The notes under the pieces are model-generated. The model saw nothing but the letters and a program-made list of their open reading frames with translations. It ran no database searches and was not told the origin of the DNA. The position numbers and the translations under genes were made by a program. Below, in pieces: positions 1 to 7,600 of a stretch of DNA of 64,000 bases. The stretch's first letter is position 1, and each line of letters opens with the position of its first letter. The stretch comes from Halioglobus sp. (lineage in GTDB: Bacteria > Pseudomonadota > Gammaproteobacteria > Pseudomonadales > Halieaceae). Where the stretch lies: the NCBI GenBank assembly GCA_029246385.1, contig JAQWNG010000025.1, forward strand, positions 124,001-188,000, written 5' to 3'.

Positions 1-684
1 GCCGATCGACTGGACGAGTGCGCAATTGCTGTCCGGGAAAATGGCGATCCAATCGAGTTCGTGCTCTTTGGCCAAGCCTATCGCCGCCTAGATGACAGTA
101 TAGTGACCCTAGGCCGCTATAAAGAAGATGAACTTGCCCAACTTTTAGTTGCGCAGTCAATCGATCTCGTCTGGTTTCCTGCGCTATGTGCTGAAGTTTA
201 CAGTTATACGCTTTCGCATAGCTTGAGGCTCGGCCTGCCTGCGCTCGCGCCCGATATTGGTGCGTTCTCCGAGCGCCTCAGGGGGCGGCCGCTCAGCTTC
301 ATTTTTAATTACCGCGCGTCCGTCAGTGAAATTCTTGAGCAGTTAAAGACTGTTCGCCAGCAATTACTGCGGGGCGGTCAGCCTCAAGTCTGGGAAGGGC
401 AAAATATGCCCAAAACGCAGGAATTCCTCTACATGCGAGATTATCTGGCTATGCTCCCGGAACCGGCAGGTCCCGGTAACTGTGAGCTTGACAGTTTTGA
501 CCAATATTCAAAGCGGCCGGCCGCGGTGGTCCGTGCTGCATTTAGAACACGATTACTGCGATCACTGCTTTCACTGAGCGACGCTTGGATATTTGTCTAT
601 CTGCAAAGAGTGATTCCCTATGCGTTGCAAAAGCGATTCAAGCGCATGCTAAGTGACAAGCCATTGCATGAGTTGGACTTATAG
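1..684 (+). CDS. Glycosyltransferase, C-terminal part (5' end outside window)
   Basis: The reading frame is open from the first base (frame 1) to the stop at 684, so the gene begins left of the window and about 227 residues of its C-terminal part are seen. The stretch around window residues 57-91 (WFPALCAE... LGLPALAPDIGAFSERL) has the layout of the nucleotide-sugar binding half of GT-B glycosyltransferases (GT4-like): a 'who is to blame' loop, a conserved glutamate region, then a GLPALAPDIGA segment after the acceptor helix. The tail after about residue 155 is basic and of unknown role. It lies upstream of a Gsp-like operon and near a GT2 enzyme, suggesting a surface glycan locus. The acceptor and sugar cannot be inferred. 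Confidence 0.6.
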   Translation, partial: ADRLDECAIAVRENGDPIEFVLFGQAYRRLDDSIVTLGRYKEDELAQLLVAQSIDLVWFPALCAEVYSYTLSHSLRLGLPALAPDIGAFSERLRGRPLSFIFNYRASVSEILEQLKTVRQQLLRGGQPQVWEGQNMPKTQEFLYMRDYLAMLPEPAGPGNCELDSFDQYSKRPAAVVRAAFRTRLLRSLLSLSDAWIFVYLQRVIPYALQKRFKRMLSDKPLHELDL

Positions 685-797
685 CGGCCTCAGTTCCTGA
701 AAGTAAGCAGGGTTCATCGGCCTCCTATTGATGGTAAACTCAGCGTTGTTAGCACGCGGTTTGACAGGGTTGAGGGGTCTCCAAGGTTAATGTTTAT

Positions 798-2531
798 ATG
801 AAACTGGGTGAACTTTTAGTCGAAAGTGGCAAAATTACCTCTCGTGATGTTGAGCGGGCGCTGATTGCTCAGACAGAAATGGGCGGCATGTTCGGCCAAG
901 TTTTGGCCAAACTAGGTCTCGTTTCAGAGGTCGACGTCGCTCATGCGTTGTCCGAATTATTGGCGGTTCCCTTGTTAGCACTGGTCGATTATCCGAATGA
1001 GCCGGTTACGGTCCCCGGTTTATCCTTCGATTTTATAATGAGCAATTCTGTTGTGCCGTTATCACTAGAGAATAACGCTGCGAGCTTCGCTGCGATAATG
1101 CCGCAGGACCCGTTTTTGCGTAAGGCGCTGGAGTTGGCGCTAGACTGCCCCGTCACATTGTGCCTCGGGCTGGAATCCGATATTCTCACGGCGTTGCAAA
1201 AGCACACGCAGCAGAGCGATCCAGAAATGGTAGAGGAGGAATCCTCAGGCGCCTATAGGGATGATCAGGAGTTTATCGAACACCTCAAGGACCTGGCGAG
1301 TGAGGCCCCCATCATTCAACTAGTGAACCAGATTATTCATCGCGCTTTAGATATGGGCGCTTCGGATATCCATATCGAGCCCTTTGACGATGGTCTGCAT
1401 CTGCGTTATCGCGTCGACGGGGTGATCCAAGATTATGCTGAGGCGCCTCAAGCGAGCCATGCGCCGGCAATCGCGTCCCGGATAAAACTGCTCGCCAATC
1501 TGAATATAGCGGAGCAGCGCTTACCGCAGGATGGACGGATTATGACTCGGGTCAAGGGTCATGAGCTTGATTTAAGAGTGTCTACTATTCCTACCGTTTA
1601 CGGTGAAAGTATTGTCATGCGGGTGCTTGACCGTGAGAGCATTCGCCTTAGTCTTGCCGATATGGGTTTCAGTGAAGACACGTTGGAGCGTTACCAGGAC
1701 TTGCTGTCGCGCCCGCATGGGGTTCTGCTGTTAACCGGACCTACGGGATCGGGGAAGACAACGACCCTGTACGCCTCACTTTCGTCCATTGATTCTGACG
1801 CGCTCAAAATAATCACCGTTGAAGATCCGGTGGAATATCAGTTACGTGGGATAAATCAAATACAGGTGAAACCCCAGATTGGTCTAGATTTTGCTCTCGC
1901 ACTGAGGTCAATACTTCGTCAAGATCCCGACATTATCATGATTGGCGAAATGCGAGACGCTGAGACTGCAAAGATTGGCGTCCAATCTGCTCTGACTGGG
2001 CACTTGGTTCTGTCGACTTTGCACACCAATACAGCGGCGGCGGCAATTACACGATTGGAAGATATGGGCATAGAGCGTTATCTGATTACCTCATCTGTTA
2101 ATGGTGTCTTAGCCCAGCGTCTGGTGAGGAAGCTGTGTAAGCATTGCCGAGAGCCGGTGAGCATGTCGACTGAGATGCTGTCAAGTCATGGCCTTGACCG
2201 ATTCATGCAGTCCCCGGAGGATCTTGTATACCGTGCAGTGGGCTGCGATAGCTGTAAACATACCGGCTATCGTGGTCGCACCGGCATTCATGAATTATTC
2301 GTGCTCGATACTGTGATGTACGATGCTATTTTGGATGGTGCAGATTCTACCACCTTGCATGCCACAGCTCGTGATAGTGGCATGTACACCCTGTTTGAGG
2401 ATGGTCTCAGGAAGGTGGCGCGCGGGATAACTTCGATAGAGGAAGTGCTTCGAGTGACACTGGATCAGCAACAGCAATCACAGGAAGAAAGCCTGTCGGT
2501 TGTCGACGAAAAATTGGATCTGGCAACTTAA
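798..2531 (+). CDS. gspE: Type II secretion / pseudopilus assembly ATPase GspE
   Basis: Cytoplasmic hexameric ATPase that powers pseudopilin assembly. It starts with a GspE N-terminal domain (residues 1 to about 110, MKLGELLVESGKIT), followed by the secretion ATPase core. The Walker A motif GPTGSGKT is at residues 314-321. The aspartate box is near 331-345, and the Walker B region with RQDPDIIMIGE lies near 373-384. A tetracysteine zinc motif is intact (C447, C450, C483, C486), which separates GspE/PilB from PilT types. The length of 577 aa is normal. It is followed 23 bp later by gspF and then gspG and gspH on the same strand, so the four genes form one operon. The ATG start is kept because it gives the standard N-terminus. 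Confidence 0.93.
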   Translation: MKLGELLVESGKITSRDVERALIAQTEMGGMFGQVLAKLGLVSEVDVAHALSELLAVPLLALVDYPNEPVTVPGLSFDFIMSNSVVPLSLENNAASFAAIMPQDPFLRKALELALDCPVTLCLGLESDILTALQKHTQQSDPEMVEEESSGAYRDDQEFIEHLKDLASEAPIIQLVNQIIHRALDMGASDIHIEPFDDGLHLRYRVDGVIQDYAEAPQASHAPAIASRIKLLANLNIAEQRLPQDGRIMTRVKGHELDLRVSTIPTVYGESIVMRVLDRESIRLSLADMGFSEDTLERYQDLLSRPHGVLLLTGPTGSGKTTTLYASLSSIDSDALKIITVEDPVEYQLRGINQIQVKPQIGLDFALALRSILRQDPDIIMIGEMRDAETAKIGVQSALTGHLVLSTLHTNTAAAAITRLEDMGIERYLITSSVNGVLAQRLVRKLCKHCREPVSMSTEMLSSHGLDRFMQSPEDLVYRAVGCDSCKHTGYRGRTGIHELFVLDTVMYDAILDGADSTTLHATARDSGMYTLFEDGLRKVARGITSIEEVLRVTLDQQQQSQEESLSVVDEKLDLAT

Positions 2532-2554
2532 AGGACTGGGTACGCGACAACGTT

Positions 2555-3769
2555 ATGGGTTCTTTTAGCTACAAGGCGCTATCAAGCCAAGGTAAAGCTT
2601 TGGAGGGTACGGTTGTCGCAGACCGGATTGAATTAGCGTCTCGGGAGCTGCGGTTACAGGGCCTAACACTGCTCAGCCTTGAGCCCGCCCGTACAGGTGC
2701 ACTTGGGCCTGATGAGGCGTCTCCCGGGCTTGGGAATGCCAATAGTGGTCACGTCTTGACAATGACTCGCGAACTAGCCGTATTACTCCGAGCGGGGCTT
2801 CCTATTGATAGGGCGCTAAAGGTCATGATTGACATGGCGGCCGAACTAAAACTGCGTGAATTGCTGGAAGAGTTGCTTAGCTCAGTTAAGGCTGGCAAGG
2901 GTCTCAGCCAGGCATTGTTGTCTTATCCTGCAGTCTTTAGCACTTTTTACGTTAACATGGTGCGCTCAGGCGAGGCCAGCGGGCATCTTGCAGATGTCTT
3001 GACGCGTCTAGCTGATTATCTCGCCAACGCCAAATCGGTAAGATCCAGCGTCGTGTCGGCTTTAGTTTACCCGGCAATATTGCTCACCGTGGCGGTGCTC
3101 TCTATTGTTGGTATGCTGGGTTTTGTTGTCCCCCAGTTCGAGACATTGTTCAACGATATGGGCGACGCCCTGCCTATGCTGACACGCATGGTGATTTCTG
3201 CCGGCGACGGACTCGTACGTTATGGTTGGCTATTGTTGTTGCTGCTAGGTATGACTGTGTATGTCGTGCGTAATTGGTTGCGAAGCGAGGAGGGGCGGGC
3301 GAAGTTTGATGAGTCGATAGTGCAACTGCCCTTTTTTGGAGCTATCGTTTTCAAATATGAGGTCTCGCGATTTTCAAGGACCGTGGGAACTTTATTGGGC
3401 AACGGAGTGTCTCTGTTGCGAGCCCTCTCTATCGCGGTTGAGACTGTCGATAACACCCACATCAAGAACTCTTTGAGAGTGCTGGAGCCAGCCGTGAAAA
3501 GGGGTCAGCGAATGTCTATGGCGCTAGAGGAAACCGGAATATTCTCCCCCCTGGTTATCCAGATGATCAGAGTGGGCGAAGAATCTGGCAGTTTGGATCA
3601 GATGATGACAGAATTAGCCGATGTGTATGATGACGAAGTTCAGACGGGCGTGAAGCGGAGCCTCACGCTTCTAGAGCCGGCTCTGATTCTCATCATGGGC
3701 GGCGCTATCGCCGTTGTCATTATCGCTATTTTAATGGGAATCATGTCGGTGAATGACCTGGCTGTCTGA
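2555..3769 (+). CDS. gspF: Type II secretion inner-membrane platform protein GspF
   Basis: Polytopic inner-membrane platform protein that couples GspE to pseudopilin insertion. It opens with the typical FSYKALSSQGKALEG segment. Two T2SF domains follow (about residues 65-190 and 270-395), each with the LLRAGLPIDRAL or LLGNGVSLLRAL type motif. Hydrophobic segments lie near residues 165-190, 220-235 and 375-398. The 404 aa length matches GspF. It follows gspE by 23 bp and precedes gspG by 67 bp, so it is probably co-transcribed. No GspL/M partners, which normally hold GspE at the membrane, are in the window. Confidence 0.92.
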   Translation: MGSFSYKALSSQGKALEGTVVADRIELASRELRLQGLTLLSLEPARTGALGPDEASPGLGNANSGHVLTMTRELAVLLRAGLPIDRALKVMIDMAAELKLRELLEELLSSVKAGKGLSQALLSYPAVFSTFYVNMVRSGEASGHLADVLTRLADYLANAKSVRSSVVSALVYPAILLTVAVLSIVGMLGFVVPQFETLFNDMGDALPMLTRMVISAGDGLVRYGWLLLLLLGMTVYVVRNWLRSEEGRAKFDESIVQLPFFGAIVFKYEVSRFSRTVGTLLGNGVSLLRALSIAVETVDNTHIKNSLRVLEPAVKRGQRMSMALEETGIFSPLVIQMIRVGEESGSLDQMMTELADVYDDEVQTGVKRSLTLLEPALILIMGGAIAVVIIAILMGIMSVNDLAV

Positions 3770-3836
3770 TAGTTTAAGACTGCCGTAGGGTGTCTTCATT
3801 GCGCGTTAACCGACAATATCAAGCAGGAAAGCATAG

Positions 3837-4274
3837 ATGCGAATACTAATTGGCAAATCTAAGGTTCCCAGCTCTACATCGGGTTTTACCTTGATTGAAC
3901 TACTTGTAGTGCTGGCGATTATCGCCTTATTGGCTGGACTGGTTGGCCCCACTGTTTTGAATCAACTGGGTGGGGCTAAGACTAAGACTGCAAAGATTCA
4001 GATCAAGGATTTGGAAATGGCACTTGAAATGTACAAGCTAGATGTGGGTGCTTACCCTTCCAGCACTGAAGGTCTTGAGTCACTGGTTCAGAAGCCGAGT
4101 GACGCTGATGGCTGGAACGGTCCCTATTTGAAATCAGATGTGCCGAAAGATCCGTGGAACAATGCCTATTATTATGTCTACCCTGGGACCCGTGCTGAAA
4201 TTGAAATCTATTCATTTGGACAGGACGGAGCGCAAGGTGGCGATGGCGAAAACTCCGACGTTGAAAACTGGTAA
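3837..4274 (+). CDS. gspG: Major pseudopilin GspG
   Basis: Major pseudopilin. The prepilin peptidase site is clear: a 16-residue leader ending in SG, cleavage after G16, F17 as the mature +1 residue, and E21 at +5 (GFTLIELLVVLAII). The hydrophobic N-terminal helix follows. The C-terminal part has the GspG pattern of calcium-binding loop and end: SSTEGLESL near 75-83, DPWNNAYYY near 106-115, and FGQDGAQGGDGE before the stop. Its 145 aa are normal for GspG. An AGGA Shine-Dalgarno lies 8 bases before the ATG. A prepilin peptidase (GspO/PilD) is needed but is not in the window. Confidence 0.93.
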   Translation: MRILIGKSKVPSSTSGFTLIELLVVLAIIALLAGLVGPTVLNQLGGAKTKTAKIQIKDLEMALEMYKLDVGAYPSSTEGLESLVQKPSDADGWNGPYLKSDVPKDPWNNAYYYVYPGTRAEIEIYSFGQDGAQGGDGENSDVENW

Positions 4275-4291
4275 CGACACGTTGTCCACTG

Positions 4292-4801
4292 GTGAGGAAC
4301 GTTAAATTCAATGCCGCGGTTTATCAGAGCGATAGGTTGAAAGGTTTTACTCTGCTGGAGTTGGTGGTTGCGACTGGAATCGTGGCACTTGTTATCGGTG
4401 TCAGTGCGCCGTCGATGCAGCGACTTTATCAGTCCGCGCAGTACCATGGGGCTGTCAATGATGTTGTGACCCTGCTATCTTCGGCGCGCCATTCAGCTAT
4501 TCAAAAGGGAAGAAATGAGGATGTGCTCATTAACCCCGAGGCTCGAATAATTATCGCAGGAGAGAAAGAGCAACAATTGCCGACCAATCTTTACATAGAC
4601 GTACTTGGTGCGAGAGAGCTGAATCGGGAAGGTGCGGGAGTCATTCGCTTTTATGCCGATGGAAGTTCCAGTGGCGGTTACGTGAAGTTGCAAAATGACA
4701 GTGGCATGGGAGTGCAGGTGGAGGTTGATTGGTTGTTGGGTCGGATGACACTCTGTAATGAGAATTGTGATGGCCACACAGATGTTACCCAATTTGACTA
4801 G
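4292..4801 (+). CDS. gspH: Minor pseudopilin GspH/FimT-like
   Basis: Minor pseudopilin likely found at the tip or neck of the pseudopilus. A prepilin-like N-terminus is present (KGFTLLELVVATGIVAL, cleavage after G18, E at +5), followed by a GspH-type beta-rich domain with RHSAIQKG and VIRFYADGSSSGG motifs. The start is a GTG 17 bp after the gspG stop. An ATG at 4311 is out of frame, so GTG at 4292 is preferred, although no strong ribosome binding site is visible. The next gene is on the opposite strand, so gspI, gspJ and gspK, which usually follow, are absent here. A FimT-like name would also fit. Confidence 0.8.
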   Translation: MRNVKFNAAVYQSDRLKGFTLLELVVATGIVALVIGVSAPSMQRLYQSAQYHGAVNDVVTLLSSARHSAIQKGRNEDVLINPEARIIIAGEKEQQLPTNLYIDVLGARELNREGAGVIRFYADGSSSGGYVKLQNDSGMGVQVEVDWLLGRMTLCNENCDGHTDVTQFD

Positions 4802-4843
4802 ACTAGCTTTGCACCGCAGGTTTTTCGGGCTTGGCAGCTAAGT

Positions 4844-6007
4844 TTATTTCTTTCTCATCCATGCAGTGTATCGCCAAGAGCGGCTTTTCTCCATTTGCTG
4901 TATGGTATCGCACGATTGTGCGTGTAATTTTTTTAGGTCGCGGGACTGTACTTGCAATTGCTTGAGATCTGAATTTAGCCCGGTAACGAGGGCTTGCGCA
5001 TCACTCAAGGCACTGTCCGTTTCGGAAAATTTTTCTCTGACGTCGGCAAGCAGTATCTCAAGTCGCTGCCGCTGTTCTTGCTCATTCCGTGCGCGCTCCA
5101 GAATGGACTTAGCGTAGCAAAAATGCTCTTCTAGTATATTTATTGCGTCTGCTGGCTTTTCATTAAGCCGGACGGCATCGACATTCTTGCGAAGGAAATA
5201 AAGCGGATCTCGTGCGATAAAATCGCCGATGAGGGCATGATAATTCGGGTGCAGAATGCTCATTATGGCGTCGGCCCGCCGCTTTCTTTCTGTGGATTCC
5301 GATGCAAAACTTGCGGCGCCCTCGTGATACACAAAGACATCTGCCGCGATAACGTGCTTCCAACCCTTTGCGCTTGCGCGCAGAGAAAAGTCGCACTCCT
5401 CTCCGTAACCTTGACCGAAGGATTCTTCATCGAAGTCACCAGTGGCGTTGAGACAAAATCGCTTTATGTACATGCAAAATCCCACAGCCGTTGGAATCTC
5501 ATAGTGTGATCCGGTATTGGCTGACTGGAAAGCGCGATCCATTTCCCTTGTGTCCCACTGCTTCGGAAGACTATTTGAGGTTAAAAATACTGGGTAGGAA
5601 CAGATAGTTCCGTTGTTTGAAAACGGGGTAACCGTTCCGATACTGTCTTCTCGATAGGCACAGGCCTGTAATCGCTGTGCCCAATCATTTGCTACAACAG
5701 TATCGCTGTTCAGTAATATAATGTCGGCATCGCCCGCTTCAATGAAACCTTTGTTTACGGCTCTTACAAACCCCAAGTTTTCATCGTTGACGAGGAGTTG
5801 GATACCGAAGCGTTTGGTCAATTCCTCGCAATACGCGCTGACTGCGTCCTCGGGTGAGTTGTCGTCGATAACGATGATGGCCGAGTGTTCAGGCAAATCG
5901 CTTGCCATTAGAGACTCAATGCAATTGCGTGTCGCCACTAGGTTTCGATAGACAGGGACGATTATGACCACTCGGTGCGGTTGAATATCACTCGTATTGT
6001 CGTTCAT
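4844..6007 (-). CDS. GT2-family glycosyltransferase with C-terminal coiled coil
   Basis: Predicted GT-A fold glycosyltransferase that transfers a sugar from a nucleotide donor. N-terminal part: VVIIVPVYRN (residues 13-22), a VIDDNSP motif near 45-51, an ENLGFVRAVNKG segment near 76-87 and LLNSDT near 97-102, the DxD-type metal site. These features resemble the rhamnosyltransferase-like branch of GT2. The catalytic domain ends near residue 260. The last about 100 residues are heptad-rich and charged, and end in SRSWRYTAWMRKK, a tail often seen in O-antigen or glycan-modifying GT2 proteins. It converges with gspH (42 bp gap). Donor and acceptor are unknown. Confidence 0.85.
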   Translation of the reverse strand: MNDNTSDIQPHRVVIIVPVYRNLVATRNCIESLMASDLPEHSAIIVIDDNSPEDAVSAYCEELTKRFGIQLLVNDENLGFVRAVNKGFIEAGDADIILLNSDTVVANDWAQRLQACAYREDSIGTVTPFSNNGTICSYPVFLTSNSLPKQWDTREMDRAFQSANTGSHYEIPTAVGFCMYIKRFCLNATGDFDEESFGQGYGEECDFSLRASAKGWKHVIAADVFVYHEGAASFASESTERKRRADAIMSILHPNYHALIGDFIARDPLYFLRKNVDAVRLNEKPADAINILEEHFCYAKSILERARNEQEQRQRLEILLADVREKFSETDSALSDAQALVTGLNSDLKQLQVQSRDLKKLHAQSCDTIQQMEKSRSWRYTAWMRKK

Positions 6008-6169
6008 AGATTACACATTATCTGATCCTAGTTCTTACATGCTGGACGCGGTATGGGCTTTATCCGTTCGCGCCGATGGAGTATCAAGCTCTGACCGTAA
6101 GAGCAGTATACATTACCAATGACGTTGTTCGTATGAGGTATTTTTGTGCTTAGCATTGAACCGACGTGC

Positions 6170-6226
6170 AATTGACAGAATAGGCGTGTCGCAAATGCGC
6201 AAACCTAAATTGACAGAGTAGGCGCG
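6170..6226. repeat. Imperfect 19-bp direct repeat pair
   Basis: Two direct copies of AATTGACAGAATAGGCGTG-type sequence lie at 6170-6188 and 6208-6226. They differ at two positions (A/G and T/C) and start 38 bp apart, nearly four helical turns. They lie between the end of the acyltransferase and the start of the GT2 gene, both on the minus strand, so they sit in the likely GT2 upstream region or in the acyltransferase 3' trailer. A regulator binding pair is possible, but this is only inference. Confidence 0.5.
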
Positions 6227-6233
6227 CTAAAAT

Positions 6234-7388
6234 TCACTTTTTCCGCGCATGTGCGATGGCCCTCGCTTCAACGAGGTACCAGGAGATACTCGCCAAAACA
6301 AAGCTGCCACAGAACATCAGCAGCGCCATCCGCGGGAACTGATAGCCTTCCATAGAGGCTATCAAGGGGCTATCCAGTAACCAGCGTCCAATGGGGGCAT
6401 GCCATAGGTATATGCCATAGCTGACGGTTCCCAGGTAAAATACGATTTTATTGGCCAGTAGCTTATTCATCAGCCACTGGTTTTGAGCGCAATTGAGAAT
6501 GAGAATGAGGATTGCACTCCCAAATATCGGGGTCCATAAGAAAAATATGCTGGATACCGTCCAATACGTTTCGTATTGTTCAGCCATCCAAATACCAAGA
6601 AAAATAAAAACGAAAGGGGTTAAACACAACAACCCCTTTAGCCAATTCTGATATTGGGTAATACGTTCTCGTTGCTCCGAATACTGCACATGAAGCACAG
6701 CGCCAAGCATGCCCAGCCCAAAGGTGTCCATGGATCCTGGCAGCTGGTACGCCCACACAGGGACCTGAGATGTTGGCTCAAGAACGCCAACTATATACCA
6801 GCGCCAGCTAACCATGCTCAGCATAGATGCCATCATTAGCAGCACTTTGTGACGCCGGCTTGCAAGGAAAGAGAAGAGGGGCAGCAACAGGTAAAAGGAT
6901 AGTTCTATGGGTAGTGTCCACCACACCCCATTAATGACTGCGGGAGACCCGAGTCCAATCGGAGGCGGCACAAACAGCATTAGCAAGTACTGAAAGATAT
7001 TATTAATATCAACGAGCCATTCGCTTGAAACCATCCATGCGATCAAGACAAGCATGAATAGTTGGAGATAGTAAGCCGGAAATACGCGTGATATGCGCTT
7101 GAACAGATAACGAAACAGTCTAGGTTTTGCAGCCAATCCCGCATTGGCTCGCGCGTAGGGCAGTGTTATTAGGAAGCCGGAGAGTACGAACAATAACTGC
7201 ACACCTGACCAGCCCAAGGAAAAAAAAGTATGCACTCGAATCGTGCTGTCTAACACGCTAAACAAGATTTCTTGGGGTGTAACATAGACCCATGCATGGT
7301 AGATCAACACCCACAGGGCGGCCAAGCCGCGCAGGCCGGTCAAAGCGGGCAGGCTGTGGTTTGCGCCTAAGGCACTCTTGGGTGTCAA
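6234..7388 (-). CDS. Acyltransferase 3 family membrane protein (OafA/YrhL-like)
   Basis: Integral membrane O-acyltransferase of the type that adds acetyl or other acyl groups to surface polysaccharide, lipopolysaccharide or lipids. The N-terminal signature LPALTGLRGLAALWVLIYHA carries the conserved R20 and H31. About ten hydrophobic segments follow across 384 aa, including FSLGWSGVQLLFVLSGFLI near 56-75 and the YLGTVSYGIYLWHAPI segment near 318-333, both hallmarks of the family. The first in-frame start is TTG at 7388, with no convincing Shine-Dalgarno, so the exact start is uncertain by a few residues. Its neighbours (GT2 enzyme, polytopic protein) support a glycan-modification role. Confidence 0.88.
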   Translation of the reverse strand: MTPKSALGANHSLPALTGLRGLAALWVLIYHAWVYVTPQEILFSVLDSTIRVHTFFSLGWSGVQLLFVLSGFLITLPYARANAGLAAKPRLFRYLFKRISRVFPAYYLQLFMLVLIAWMVSSEWLVDINNIFQYLLMLFVPPPIGLGSPAVINGVWWTLPIELSFYLLLPLFSFLASRRHKVLLMMASMLSMVSWRWYIVGVLEPTSQVPVWAYQLPGSMDTFGLGMLGAVLHVQYSEQRERITQYQNWLKGLLCLTPFVFIFLGIWMAEQYETYWTVSSIFFLWTPIFGSAILILILNCAQNQWLMNKLLANKIVFYLGTVSYGIYLWHAPIGRWLLDSPLIASMEGYQFPRMALLMFCGSFVLASISWYLVEARAIAHARKK

Positions 7389-7600
7389 ATAGAATCCGCC
7401 GCTGGCTGTTCAATATGAATGAGTATTATAAAACTTGGAGATAGTGTGTCGAATTTTTTTTGCACATAAACGAAGCCTTGCCCGCACACATTGGCTAAAC
7501 TAATACTCGGGGTGGACGAGTGATTAAAAGATGCCTGAGGTCTGAAGGATACACCCTTTAAGTCGTTAAGAACCATGCTATTAGGAGGTATTGAGATAAT

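Noticed and set aside
7385-7576. 63-codon minus-strand frame with 4-bp overlap to the acyltransferase start
   Set aside because: It runs through the divergent promoter region and lacks a ribosome site on its strand; the AGGAGG there belongs to the plus-strand gene.
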